Shown here piece by piece: positions 44,447 through 53,754 of a DNA stretch of 64,000 bases. This stretch comes from Marinoscillum pacificum (GTDB taxonomy: Bacteria; Bacteroidota; Bacteroidia; Cytophagales; Cyclobacteriaceae). The translations under genes and the position numbers were made by a program. Each line of letters opens with the position of its first letter. Position 1 is the stretch's first letter. Where the stretch lies: NCBI RefSeq assembly GCF_024714495.1, contig NZ_JAMZMJ010000003.1:186001-250000 (forward strand), given 5' to 3'. The notes beneath the pieces were generated by a model. The model saw nothing but the letters and a program-made list of their open reading frames with translations. It was not told the DNA's origin and ran no database searches.

Positions 44447-45529
44447 ATGAGCGAATTTGAAAATGACATGGCCAGATCACTCAAAGTGATCAAAAACATC
44501 CTGGTTGTTTTTCTCGGAATTGTCATCCTCTATTTGTTGAAGGTGCTAAGCAATTTGTTTTTGCCATTGGCTTTTGCCTTATTCTTTGCGATCCTTCTTC
44601 AACCTTTAGTGGGTTTATTTAGAAGAAAGTTTTCTCTTAACCTCAGTGTTGTCTTTACTACCATCGTCTCGGTCATTGTGTTTTTGGCATTGGGCTTTGT
44701 TTTTTACAATGCCGTGAGCAGTTTCATTGCTAATAGAGATCAAATATTAAATGGTGTAACTGCCGAATTGAAACCAGTTATTGATGAAATCTCTCGATTG
44801 CTGGGAGCTGAGATGAATGACGATGAATTGAAATCCTATATTTCCAGAGTTATTCCCACTGACAAGGTGTTGTCCATGTCAGGATCGTTCCTAAATACCA
44901 TCAGTGGGTTTGCTACGGAGCTGCTGATGACCATTTTGTACTTTGCTGGATTACTAAGTGCAATAGCTGAGTATGAAAAAGTGATCGATTACATCATGGG
45001 CAAAAATGGCGAGGAACATTCTGTAGCTTCTGATACCTTCCGCAGAGTAAAGGATTCTATCAGTATTTACATCAAGGTGAAAACCATCGTGAGTCTGTTA
45101 ACTGGACTTGGTATCGGCTTGGTTAGTTGGTTTTTTGGAATTCAATATGCCTTCTTGTGGGGTATTTTGGCATTTGTCCTGAATTACATTCCGTACGTAG
45201 GTTCACTTATTGCCATAGTTCCACCTTTGCTCATTGGTGGATTGACTGCTGATAGTGTTTCTGAGTTTGTCTTCTTATTCATTTGTCTGGAAGCGATTCA
45301 GATAGTGATGGGTAGCATTATAGAGCCGAAAATGACCGGTGAGTCATTATCGATTAATACCGTGACCATCTTATTTAGCCTGGTATTCTGGTCGTTTATG
45401 TGGGGCACTGCCGGGATGCTACTTTCGGTTCCAATGACTTTCCTGATCAAGGTAATCCTGGAGCATGTCTCGGATGCTGGGTTCTTTGTCCGGTTGATGG
45501 ATAAAAAGACGGGTAAGGAACTGGGATAA
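44447..45529 (+). CDS. AI-2E family (PerM/TqsA-like) transporter
   Basis: 360 residues with eight or so membrane helices. Family blocks: FLPLAFALFFAILLQPLVGL near the start, the soluble segment of about 60 residues, then VKTIVSLLTGLGIGLVSWFF, FVLNYIPYVGSLIAIVPPLL and GSIIEPKMTGESLSINTVTI. The family exports small molecules or, in some members, acts as a Na+(Li+)/H+ antiporter. No local evidence identifies the substrate. Confidence 0.92.
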   Translation: MSEFENDMARSLKVIKNILVVFLGIVILYLLKVLSNLFLPLAFALFFAILLQPLVGLFRRKFSLNLSVVFTTIVSVIVFLALGFVFYNAVSSFIANRDQILNGVTAELKPVIDEISRLLGAEMNDDELKSYISRVIPTDKVLSMSGSFLNTISGFATELLMTILYFAGLLSAIAEYEKVIDYIMGKNGEEHSVASDTFRRVKDSISIYIKVKTIVSLLTGLGIGLVSWFFGIQYAFLWGILAFVLNYIPYVGSLIAIVPPLLIGGLTADSVSEFVFLFICLEAIQIVMGSIIEPKMTGESLSINTVTILFSLVFWSFMWGTAGMLLSVPMTFLIKVILEHVSDAGFFVRLMDKKTGKELG

Positions 45530-45585
45530 ATAATATTACAGGTATTGGTGCGTTGATGTGGTGTGATTAACTAAACCATATCTTG

Positions 45586-46338
45586 ATGAAAACTATTGCC
45601 ACCATTGCTGCTCTATTTATTGCTATTACATCTTATGCACAAGAAGGTCTGAAAGAAGGCTATAAAATGCTGGGCGGAAGCTTCTCTTTCAATGTTTCGG
45701 AATCTGACGATGATTATCTGGATTACTTCATGGTTGATAATGAAAATCGTTATACCTCCTTTGGTTTTAGTCCATATTATGGAAGGTTTTATGCGGATAA
45801 TCAATTGATTGGGTTGAGGTTTGGCGTATTAACGTCAACTTCAGCTAATCAGTATGTTCGTTATCTTGACAGTACTGAACAAATAGAACGACGTAATTCA
45901 ACAGACAGAAACTCTACCAATCTCTCATTAGGGGTATTTTGGAGATACTATCTGCCTATGAATGATAAAATAGGTTTTTTAGTTGAACCAGCACTAAGTG
46001 GGTATTGGGAGCGTAATGAATATCATTACCTGCTTGAGCACTATCACGTACTTTCTTATGAGCAAAATGATGTCAATGAATATGAGGCTAATTCAACCGG
46101 GTATGGTGTGTTATTGTCTTTGAACGCTGGTTTTTACTTTTTTCCATTACCACAACTTTCTCTTGAAGTACTTCTTGGAAATTTTGTATCTGATTTTGCC
46201 TTTGGTAAATCGACCAATAAGGTTCTTGATGATCTGGAATTGGAAGATGAACGCAATTATTCCAGCTTTAATATCAACTTTAAAGCAGTAAATTCTTTCC
46301 GATTTGATGAGTTGATCCGGCTCAATTACTATTTCTAA
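45586..46338 (+). CDS. Outer membrane beta-barrel protein
   Basis: 250 residues from the ATG at 45586; a TTG three bases earlier is equivalent. Signal peptide ends TSYAQ. The rest shows alternating strands typical of small Bacteroidota barrels (LGVFWRYYLPMNDKIGFLVE, GVLLSLNAGFYFFPLPQLSL) and ends RLNYYF, an aromatic C-terminal signature. Function unknown. Its end overlaps the convergent membrane-protein gene by 17 nt. Confidence 0.8.
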   Translation: MKTIATIAALFIAITSYAQEGLKEGYKMLGGSFSFNVSESDDDYLDYFMVDNENRYTSFGFSPYYGRFYADNQLIGLRFGVLTSTSANQYVRYLDSTEQIERRNSTDRNSTNLSLGVFWRYYLPMNDKIGFLVEPALSGYWERNEYHYLLEHYHVLSYEQNDVNEYEANSTGYGVLLSLNAGFYFFPLPQLSLEVLLGNFVSDFAFGKSTNKVLDDLELEDERNYSSFNINFKAVNSFRFDELIRLNYYF

Positions 46339-47344
46339 GAGCAATTTTTTGATCTAACAGTTCTGTAAAGAAGTTTTTGTCATCAATCGAAAGCAGAATA
46401 ATAGATCCTGTTTTCTTTAAACCATATGCTCCGGTGATGGTGACCATGTCTTTTAAATGAATAATGCAGTTATGAGATTCCATTTCACCAAGTAATGATA
46501 ACCGCACAGCATTTTTAGATTGAGATTCGTCCAAATCTTTTGAGGTAGGAAGTATTTGATCAATTAATTCTAGGGGGATAGCAATGTCTCCAAAAAGTCC
46601 ATATTTAAGAATCAGGTTAGCATCGCTTACTTCGATGAATCGTCGTTTCATAGCCTTCGCATGACCTAATATTTGGAGTGCAGTATATAAACTCAACACA
46701 AACAGTACCCATGCTACTGCTTCATTCCAGCGAATGAGAAGGAAATGTAGAGCAATGGTCTCTACCAGAATCATGACAATGATGATGAACATTAATGCCA
46801 TAGCACCATTCTCTTTATGATAAGTGAACTGATTGTTTCTTGGCTTCGACTTCTTCCAACTGATCAAGGCATAGTAGATCATCCCAATCTCTGTAGCGAG
46901 GATATTAGCAACTCTTGCGCTTGGAAGTATCTCTTTGGCTGCAGTCTTGAGTTTGAAGTAATAGTCAGATTCTTCGGATTTGGAAAACGCTTTCTTTCCT
47001 TGATTGACCTTGTAAATGACAAGACCCAGGACACTTAATTCTACTACTGGAAGTAGGAAATTTTTGATAAGGTTGAGGTGAAATTGCTTATCCTCGGGAA
47101 TCAGAAATGTGGCTATAACAATGCCTAAAATGAATACTGGAACTGCAGTGATTTTGGGCGTTTTGGTTTTCCAAATAGCAATCAGATATAGGATAGGACT
47201 TGTTAGTGTCAGGTCATAGATGATGCCCATGGCCAATGTATCATCTAATTGAATACTTGAGTATGTCACCAGAAATACCGCAAAAGTGAGTATAGAAACA
47301 GGTATTGCTAATGGAAGTGAATTCAATAAACGTGTATTCATCAT
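46322..47344 (-). CDS. Hypothetical polytopic membrane protein
   Basis: 340 residues. Hydrophobic helices at about 12-28, 35-55, 66-84, 94-112, and a central pair near 175-215 with MALMFIIIVMILVETIALHF. The C-terminal 130 residues are soluble, with a PH-like or DUF304-like look (LKYGLFGDIAIPLELIDQIL). No family was recognised. It is followed upstream by the smaller membrane gene in the same direction (about 23 bp apart). Confidence 0.72.
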   Translation of the reverse strand: MMNTRLLNSLPLAIPVSILTFAVFLVTYSSIQLDDTLAMGIIYDLTLTSPILYLIAIWKTKTPKITAVPVFILGIVIATFLIPEDKQFHLNLIKNFLLPVVELSVLGLVIYKVNQGKKAFSKSEESDYYFKLKTAAKEILPSARVANILATEIGMIYYALISWKKSKPRNNQFTYHKENGAMALMFIIIVMILVETIALHFLLIRWNEAVAWVLFVLSLYTALQILGHAKAMKRRFIEVSDANLILKYGLFGDIAIPLELIDQILPTSKDLDESQSKNAVRLSLLGEMESHNCIIHLKDMVTITGAYGLKKTGSIILLSIDDKNFFTELLDQKIALRNSN

Positions 47345-47367
47345 TCTAGGGGTGAAGAGTTAGTTGG

Positions 47368-47829
47368 TTACTGAGCCACTTCAATATTGAGTTGACGTCC
47401 TTCTTTTCTAGCTTTTTCATCCATCTGCGAGCCAATCACTATTCCGATTGTCATTCCAATGGGAATACCTACCCCTAAGAAAGCCATATTGTCCAGTGTA
47501 GAACTGAAAACTACTCCAAATGGTACTCCAAATGAGATTCCAATGGCCATGTATAGATTTCGATAGTAGCCTTTTGGAACAATTTTGACTGATTTTTCTA
47601 CTTGCTTCAGAATTGCTCGAATTGAATTACGGATATTTTTGGTTAGCGCTTTTTCAGATCCGTCAAATTCGTTTAGCAGTGTGATTTGTGCATTGATAAA
47701 CTCGATATCTGCCTCCGTCAAGCTTCTCTTTTCCAGAGCGGAAAGAATGTTTGTTAACGAATTAATCTGGTTATTGAGTTTGGTGTAACCAGATTGGGAA
47801 GGGTTGATTTGAACAGCAATGTATTTCAT
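47368..47829 (-). CDS. Hypothetical membrane protein
   Basis: 153 residues. The N-terminal 95 residues are helical and hydrophilic; a Gly-rich hairpin (LYMAIGISFGVPFGVVFSST, then FLGVGIPIGMTIGIVIGSQM) follows and resembles glycine-zipper-like membrane segments; the C-terminus is basic. No family recognised. It probably forms an operon with the downstream 340-residue protein. Confidence 0.7.
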   Translation of the reverse strand: MKYIAVQINPSQSGYTKLNNQINSLTNILSALEKRSLTEADIEFINAQITLLNEFDGSEKALTKNIRNSIRAILKQVEKSVKIVPKGYYRNLYMAIGISFGVPFGVVFSSTLDNMAFLGVGIPIGMTIGIVIGSQMDEKARKEGRQLNIEVAQ

Positions 47830-47913
47830 AAGCGTTTGGTCGATTGGGTTGAAAACAAGTTCTAACCATTTAGTAGACCAAATAGCTTATTTCTTACACT
47901 CCCATTAAAATAT

Positions 47914-49086
47914 TTATACACTAGCCAGCTTTTTCTTTTCACTTGACTTCCGCATTTGTACAATTACGAAAGTCAAGATCACCCCAGACAAGGCCATTGC
48001 TGCTCCAACCCAGTCTGCGGATGTGAATCCAAAACCTGCTGCTATAGGCAATCCTGCAAAATAGGCTCCAGAAGCATTTCCCATATTGAAGGCGCTTTGA
48101 TTGAGTGATGAACCCAACATCTCAGACCCTTTGGCAGAGTTGATCATGGCCATCTGGATAGGAGTAGAAACACAGAAAGCGATTACTCCAATAGAGAAAG
48201 TCATTACCAAAACCCATACTTGCGAACTCGCCAGGTAGGTATTCAATGCCAATAATATGGCCATTCCGCCTAGTGCCACCGCAACTGCGTAAATCGGTTG
48301 CATCTTTTGGGCGAGTTTGGCTCCAATAAAGTTGCCACAGAACATGCCTGTTCCAGCCAGAATCATGGCATAGCTTACTACCGCTGGATCATGTCCGGCT
48401 ACTTCAGTTATTAATGGAGCGATATAACTGTACCAGGCGAAGAATCCCCCAGTTCCGATAGTCGTGAGCAAAAAGACCATCCAAAGCTCTAGTTTCTTGA
48501 AGATCTTAAAATCGGCAGCCAGAGAGCCACTAGACGAAGGAGGCATAGCTGGCATCCAAAGTTTTACACTCAAAATGGTGATTAATCCGATCACTCCGAC
48601 AATGAAAAACGCAATGTTCCAATGAAATTCCTGGCCCAGATAGGTGCCAATGGGTACTCCAATAATGTTGGCTAAAGTCAAACCAGAAAACATGGCTGCA
48701 ATTGCTTGTGCTTCTTTGCCTTTAGTGGCAATTCTACTGGCAACAACTGCTCCAATGCCAAAGAAAGCACCGTGCGGAAGTCCTGATAAAAAGCGCATCA
48801 TCAAAAGTGTCCAATAGCTGTTGGCAAACCCCGAAAGCGAGTTGAATACGGTGAACCAAATCATCAAACCAACAAGCACTTTGTTTGGAGGCCATTTACT
48901 ACCGATTGCTGTAAGAAGGGGGGCTCCTACTACCACACCCAATGCATAAGCTGCAATAAAATGTCCAGCTTCAGGAATGGTTATGTCAAGAGCTTCAGCG
49001 ATTTCAGGAAGAATTCCCATAATCACAAACTCCGTCATTCCAATTCCAAATCCTCCTGCAGCTAATGCTAGTAGCGCTTTCTTCAT
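47914..49086 (-). CDS. MFS transporter, DHA1/AraJ-like
   Basis: 390 residues with twelve helices. MFS landmarks: GFGIGMTEFVIMGILPEIA in helix 1, the loop with LTAIGSKWPPNKVLVGLM (motif A form), RFLSGLPHGAFFGIGAVVAS and GLTLANIIGVPIGTYLGQ (motif C-like). It should export small molecules by proton antiport. Homology to AraJ-type (sugar or drug) efflux is from pattern only. Confidence 0.9.
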   Translation of the reverse strand: MKKALLALAAGGFGIGMTEFVIMGILPEIAEALDITIPEAGHFIAAYALGVVVGAPLLTAIGSKWPPNKVLVGLMIWFTVFNSLSGFANSYWTLLMMRFLSGLPHGAFFGIGAVVASRIATKGKEAQAIAAMFSGLTLANIIGVPIGTYLGQEFHWNIAFFIVGVIGLITILSVKLWMPAMPPSSSGSLAADFKIFKKLELWMVFLLTTIGTGGFFAWYSYIAPLITEVAGHDPAVVSYAMILAGTGMFCGNFIGAKLAQKMQPIYAVAVALGGMAILLALNTYLASSQVWVLVMTFSIGVIAFCVSTPIQMAMINSAKGSEMLGSSLNQSAFNMGNASGAYFAGLPIAAGFGFTSADWVGAAMALSGVILTFVIVQMRKSSEKKKLASV

Positions 49087-49216
49087 GTGTCGCTTTTTAG
49101 TTATTGAAGATACGATCGATGTATCGACATATTTTTAGCGAAGTTCTTGAGAAACTATGAATTATTGGAAGATCATGATATTCTTTTACAAATAATTGAA
49201 TGATTTGTACAAATGG

Positions 49217-49906
49217 TTAGGCTTTTTGTTTTTTCTGATCCCAACAGATGTAAAGTCCAAATCCGACCAAACAAACTGCAGAAGCCCAGATGAATCCGGT
49301 TTTTAATCGATCGGTAGAATCTCCAAGGTAGGCTATGAAACCTATCAAGGGTAAAATCCCGATGGTAGTTGCTGCCACGAATTTCCAAAACCGCATAGAA
49401 GATAGACCAGCCACGAAACTGATAGTGTCATTGGATAGGAAAGGAGCGAATCGGAAAATGGCAATTATCCAGAAGCCATACTGCTCGAGATAAGACTTCA
49501 TTTTTTTCTCTGACTTTTTACCAAGCAGTTTCTGTAGCGTGTACTCACTGAGGTAGTTTCCGATGCCATAGGCTAGCACAGAAGCTAACAAAACTCCAGT
49601 TATTGCCAATAAGCTACCTTTCCAGGGACCATAAGCTAAGATACTTACTACCATCAATAGCCACGATGGTATCACAAAAGCGAACATTTGAATAATGAAT
49701 CCGGCAAGAATGATGATGGGGCCCCAAAAAGACAGTTCTTTCACCCAGGCTTGAATCTTATCTTGATTTTCACTCGTGAGTACTTTCCATCCTTCATTGG
49801 CAAAATCATGAAATGAGGAGTTGAAAAAATAGAACGCAGCAAGTGTACCTATCAAAACGATGGTTACTGCGGCAGGGATTAATTTGCTTGTACTGATTTT
49901 ACTCAT
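49217..49906 (-). CDS. TVP38/TMEM64-family VTT-domain membrane protein
   Basis: 229 residues with five to six helices. The VTT block is visible in FVIPSWLLMVVSILAYGPWK, GVLLASVLAYGIGNYLSEY, QYGFWIIAIFRFAPFLSND and SSMRFWKFVAATTIGILPLI. Related DedA-type proteins are phospholipid scramblase- or flippase-like and help membrane homeostasis. It lies 130 bp from the MFS gene on the same strand; no close functional link is implied. Confidence 0.9.
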   Translation of the reverse strand: MSKISTSKLIPAAVTIVLIGTLAAFYFFNSSFHDFANEGWKVLTSENQDKIQAWVKELSFWGPIIILAGFIIQMFAFVIPSWLLMVVSILAYGPWKGSLLAITGVLLASVLAYGIGNYLSEYTLQKLLGKKSEKKMKSYLEQYGFWIIAIFRFAPFLSNDTISFVAGLSSMRFWKFVAATTIGILPLIGFIAYLGDSTDRLKTGFIWASAVCLVGFGLYICWDQKKQKA

Positions 49907-49965
49907 TACTATTAGTAACTATTGTACAAGGGGATAATGTTTATAAATGCATTTATTTATGATCT

Positions 49966-50012
49966 CATCCTCGTTTGTAACGAGGATGTATAAAGCAGAG
50001 CATTTGTAATGC
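49966..50012. repeat. REP palindromes upstream of RAYT copy 1
   Basis: Two short palindromes: CATCCTCGTT-TGT-AACGAGGATG (49966-49988) and GCATT-TGT-AATGC (50000-50012). The second RAYT copy has the same pair (61761-61807), so they belong to the element. Confidence 0.85.
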
Positions 50013-50055
50013 GACTTATACCAACATTATCATCATTAATTAGATATATTGCTAA

Positions 50056-50601
50056 ATGTCTGGCGACCGTTATCTAATATCTGATCAAAATGCTTTGTAT
50101 TTTCTAACATTCACTGTAGTGGGTTGGATAGATGTCTTCACTCGAAAAGAATATAGGTTAGATATAGTAAACTCACTTAATTATTGCATTCAATCTAAAG
50201 GGCTTACGGTTTATTCATGGTGTGTTATGAGTAATCACCTTCATTTGATTATAAGAGCAAATGAAGGTTATAGGTTGTCCGATATCATCCGTGATTTCAA
50301 AAAGTTCACAGCAAAACAAATCCTTGATCGAATTGAAAATGAGCCAGAAAGTAGGAGAGATTGGATGTTGAATCAGTTCCGATTTGCAGGACGCAATCTA
50401 AAGCGTATTACAAATTTTAAATTCTGGAAAGATGATAATCATGCTATCGAACTTTCAAGCGGGATGATAGCGGCTAGAATGGATTACATCCATCAAAATC
50501 CTGTAAAGGCTATGATTGTAGAGGAACCTGAACATTATTTGTTTAGTTCTGCAAGGGACTATTCAGGAGTGAAGGGCTTGGTAAATATTGTATTTATTTA
50601 G
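50056..50601 (+). CDS. REP-associated tyrosine transposase (RAYT), copy 1
   Basis: 181 residues of the Y1/HUH transposase family. HUH motif: VMSNHLHLIIRANEG. C-terminal family motif MDYIHQNPVKAMIVEEPEHY contains the conserved Tyr-Ile-His-x-Asn-Pro-Val. It is flanked on both sides by short palindromes with TGT or GCA cores. RAYTs cut and join single-stranded REP hairpins; they are usually domesticated and spread REP sequences. It differs from copy 2 (61853) at about 18 positions, so both are probably functional. Confidence 0.93.
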   Translation: MSGDRYLISDQNALYFLTFTVVGWIDVFTRKEYRLDIVNSLNYCIQSKGLTVYSWCVMSNHLHLIIRANEGYRLSDIIRDFKKFTAKQILDRIENEPESRRDWMLNQFRFAGRNLKRITNFKFWKDDNHAIELSSGMIAARMDYIHQNPVKAMIVEEPEHYLFSSARDYSGVKGLVNIVFI

Positions 50602-50602
50602 C

Positions 50603-50648
50603 CAAGTTTCAAACTTGATAGTTTATGAATCCGCGTTGCAAACGCGGA
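50603..50648. repeat. REP palindromes downstream of RAYT copy 1
   Basis: CAAGTTTCAAACTTG (50603-50617) and TCCGCGTT-GCA-AACGCGGA (50630-50648), directly after the RAYT stop. The GCA-core palindrome recurs beside copy 2. Confidence 0.85.
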
Positions 50649-50672
50649 CTAGTTAGGGGGTGATTGTTTGAT

Positions 50673-52313
50673 CTAGCACTCTTTACTAAGACTCATCGCT
50701 TCATCAATTACAGCCTGAGGGTATCCTGAAATTTTCAATAGTTTGATTGCATTCCGGGTGGTTAATGGTCCTTCTTTTAGCTGATGATCAAATACCAACT
50801 CGTCATTGGTAATGTCTTCAGTAAAGTGATACAGATCAAAACTGTCCTGAAGTAACTCCACTAATTCCAGATCGTGGGTGGCTACCATCACCAGATTGTT
50901 ACCTTGATTGAGATGTGAGAGTACTGCTTTTGCCGCAGCGATTCGCTCCAGAGTATTCGTTCCTCGAAATACTTCATCCAGCACAAAGAAACTAGATTCG
51001 GACGCTGAAGATTGTTTTAGTAGATCACCAATAACATTCACTTCCTGTAGGTAATAGCTCTTTCCCTGGAAGAGATTGTCATCAATACGGATAGAGCTGG
51101 CTACCTTGAGAATTGGAGCTTCAAATGAATCTGCAAAACATAAATGTAGAGTCTGCGCAAGAATCGAGTTGATTGTCAATGTGCGTAAGAAGGTAGACTT
51201 ACCGGACATATTCGATCCGGTGATCAAGACACTTTTACCATGAATGGTGATGGAGTTTCGGACACAGTCCGGAATCAGCGGATGGTAAATATTGGTTGCT
51301 GTTAATTGCTTTTCTTCAGAGCTAAATGTTGGATAGCAGAGGTTAGCATCACTAGTTTGCAGTGAGCAGATAGAAATGGCGGTATCCACTTCTCCAACAT
51401 ATTCAAATAATGTCAGGATTGCTTGTTCTTTTTCTTTCAGTTCCTCCAGTAGTTCGAAAAGTGCAAATACTTCCACCATGAAGAAGTTTTTGAACATCTC
51501 AAATAGACCAAAAACGAGAGCTGAAAGCTCATCTTGAACATTGCCTCCTGGTCTGAAGCTAATCAAACTGTATTTTCGTTTGAAACCTTTCAATTTTCCT
51601 AAAGCATCAGTGACTTCCTCTTGATACAGTTCAGGATTTGATTGATTGAGTTCTTTAGCTACTATCATTAATTGATTGAGCTGAGGTAGGGACTGCATGT
51701 AAACCAGCGTATTGTTCTTATTCCAAAAGTGGACAATCAAACTGATGGTGATTGGCATCAATAAGAACAGCAAGCAAACTGGGTATTTGAAGGAGAGTAC
51801 GATCAAGCAAATGATTGCTGTAAGGTTCAAAAACAATAGGTTATACCATTTAGGTTTAGCCATTTGCTCTTCTGAGAACAAGGACTGCAGGTGGTAAGCA
51901 TCCCGATCACTTAGTTTGTGCAGTAACACCTGAGTTTTTTCTCGCAGGGCAGTATTGCTAAAAAGCTCAGTCAGTTTCTTCCATGGATTGGTCAAAGAAG
52001 TAGAAGGTTCTGTCAAGACTTTGAACAAATACTGCTGGCCTATTCGACTTGTAGTCCGATCTATAAAAGCAAAAATTCCTCTCAGGTCTAGATCGTTAAT
52101 GGTCTGCTCGCTAAGTTTATGATAGGGTTTGTTTTTAGCTTGCTCATAATTGGAATATCGTTCGATGAGGTAATAATCTGAAGGATCGTCTTTGGGTTGA
52201 CCCCAGCTTTTGCGAATCGATTGAAGTGTTTTACGAGCAGTACGCCTTCTAGAAATCATTATGCCTGTAACAGCAATGGCTAAAATGATGATAGCACCAA
52301 GTAAGTAGATCAT
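50673..52313 (-). CDS. Membrane-anchored MutS-like ATPase
   Basis: 546 residues, too short for MutS1 (about 850) or MutS2 (about 780). N-terminal helix (LLGAIIILAIAVTGIMISRR) plus a second hydrophobic pair at about 165-192. MutS core and ATPase follow: Walker A TGSNMSGKSTFLRTL, Walker B FFVLDEVFRGTNTLERIAAA, and the signature ATHDLELVELLQ. The mismatch-binding domain I (Phe-x-Glu) and the MutS2 Smr domain are absent. Bacteroidota encode several such proteins, annotated as MutS; their role is not known and mismatch repair is doubtful. Confidence 0.88.
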   Translation of the reverse strand: MIYLLGAIIILAIAVTGIMISRRRTARKTLQSIRKSWGQPKDDPSDYYLIERYSNYEQAKNKPYHKLSEQTINDLDLRGIFAFIDRTTSRIGQQYLFKVLTEPSTSLTNPWKKLTELFSNTALREKTQVLLHKLSDRDAYHLQSLFSEEQMAKPKWYNLLFLNLTAIICLIVLSFKYPVCLLFLLMPITISLIVHFWNKNNTLVYMQSLPQLNQLMIVAKELNQSNPELYQEEVTDALGKLKGFKRKYSLISFRPGGNVQDELSALVFGLFEMFKNFFMVEVFALFELLEELKEKEQAILTLFEYVGEVDTAISICSLQTSDANLCYPTFSSEEKQLTATNIYHPLIPDCVRNSITIHGKSVLITGSNMSGKSTFLRTLTINSILAQTLHLCFADSFEAPILKVASSIRIDDNLFQGKSYYLQEVNVIGDLLKQSSASESSFFVLDEVFRGTNTLERIAAAKAVLSHLNQGNNLVMVATHDLELVELLQDSFDLYHFTEDITNDELVFDHQLKEGPLTTRNAIKLLKISGYPQAVIDEAMSLSKEC

Positions 52314-52358
52314 TGACGGTTGATTTTGGGAGGTTAGTAGCTGATAGGAGTGGGTTTA

Positions 52359-52817
52359 TTACAAATTAATTTTAATTCGATTTGCTATTACTCTACCTTG
52401 AAGGAATTCAATAAGATCATGAATCCTGTTCTCTTTATTTAGTTTTTTGAGCTGTAATACTTCGATCTTTCCATTATTTAACTTTAATACGAGAATCCGA
52501 GCTCTTATTACTACTAAGTACAATGCCGAAAGTCCCATTAGCATCAGAAAAGCATAGATCATTAGTCCCGCAATTTGTGCTTTGGGGTGGTTTGTGGGAA
52601 ATTCAAAATGAAATGGACCGAAGTAGTAAAAGATTGAATTTGAGATTGTAATAAGTATCAAGCCAAATAGCAGCGTACGAATTGGATATTTTGTCTGTGG
52701 GCCATATTTAAATTCTACTGTTTGTAAATCAACAAAGTCAATGCTTTTATAGACCTGGCTATTTTTCAGAATCTGAATTCCTAGTTCATTGATTTTAAAT
52801 TCTTCGGTGGCGAACAT
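52359..52817 (-). CDS. Hypothetical membrane protein with two helices
   Basis: 152 residues: a soluble start, a first helix (YPIRTLLFGLILITISNSIF), a second (AGLMIYAFLMLMGLSALYLV) and a soluble end with PH-like beta strands (IEVLQLKKLNKENRIHDLIE). Family not recognised. It lies 30 bp from the TPM-domain lipoprotein gene. Confidence 0.65.
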   Translation of the reverse strand: MFATEEFKINELGIQILKNSQVYKSIDFVDLQTVEFKYGPQTKYPIRTLLFGLILITISNSIFYYFGPFHFEFPTNHPKAQIAGLMIYAFLMLMGLSALYLVVIRARILVLKLNNGKIEVLQLKKLNKENRIHDLIEFLQGRVIANRIKINL

Positions 52818-52847
52818 CTTTAGTTTGGATGAATTAAAAACCCCTTG

Positions 52848-53408
52848 TTATTCTTCTTTTTTTTCTGGTGTCCATTTATTGCCTACTAGGTTAGGATTGC
52901 CGTAAATTAAGTCAATCAGTACTTGAGATGCTTTAGTTAATCCTGAGTAGAAGTCACCTTTTCGGAACTCAGGAAGCATTGTACTATCGATTATCTTTTT
53001 CGCAATCTCATCACGAATGATTTGCTCTAGTCCATAACCAACTTCAATTCGAATTTTTCGATCTTTCATTGCGAGTGTGATGAGAATCCCATCATTATAG
53101 TCTGCTCGTCCTATTCTCCAGTCATTGGCAACATCCATGGAATATTCTTCAATGGTGCGTTCATCTAAGGAGTCAATAGTTAAGATGATAAGTTGTGAGC
53201 CAATCGAGTCTTCGAGAGATTTGAGAAGGTCATTCAGTTGGTCTTCTTCCGGGTCAGTGAGGATATCTGCATAATCGTTAACCCTGGCATAAAGGTTAGG
53301 TACGTTTAAACTTTTAAATGCATTTGCCCTAGGTTGTTGATGTGTTGTGTTGCATCCAAGACTTATTGATAGAATTAAATACAGGAAATAAAGGGTGTTT
53401 TTAATCAT
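52848..53408 (-). CDS. TPM-domain lipoprotein (YgcG-like)
   Basis: 186 residues with a lipoprotein signal (LSISLGCNTTH, Cys19). The TPM fold is visible: ARVNDYADILTDPEEDQLND, SQLIILTIDSLDERTIEEYS, NDGILITLAMKDRKIRIEVG, then YGLEQIIRDEIAKKIIDSTM. Members bind metal and some have phosphatase activity; they occur in membrane-repair contexts. The hydrophobic C-terminal helix of YgcG proteins is missing, so this is the short form. Confidence 0.9.
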   Translation of the reverse strand: MIKNTLYFLYLILSISLGCNTTHQQPRANAFKSLNVPNLYARVNDYADILTDPEEDQLNDLLKSLEDSIGSQLIILTIDSLDERTIEEYSMDVANDWRIGRADYNDGILITLAMKDRKIRIEVGYGLEQIIRDEIAKKIIDSTMLPEFRKGDFYSGLTKASQVLIDLIYGNPNLVGNKWTPEKKEE

Positions 53409-53754
53409 TCAGGCTAGATACTAGATTTTAATATTCGGCTATCAATGATGAATTAGCCATTCATAAAATTCAAATTTATTTTCTCTTAGCATCCTTAACA
53501 AATAGTTAAGTAAATCAATGAGCTTGAACATTATTTGTTTAGATCTGCCAGGAGTAACAAACTTGATAATTTATCAATCAAGGTTACAAATACAGATTGC
53601 TGTTGGTTTCTTGCATGAATTTATGATTATGATGGCAATAAAAGTATTGATCTACTACTTTTAAACAATAAATTGTAAATCACGGTAAGCCTCTCTTTCT
53701 CAAATCATGTATCGATCAAATCAGGATATTTTATTTTTTAGAATTATCAATAGC
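53409..53754. other. AT-rich intergenic region with a REP relic
   Basis: About 346 bp between the TPM lipoprotein and the TPR regulator, without a gene. At 53557-53580 the stretch ACAAACTTGATAATTTATCA resembles the REP tail beside RAYT copy 2 (ACAAACTTGAAAGTTTATCA at 62407) with two mismatches. No clear promoter was found. Confidence 0.45.
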
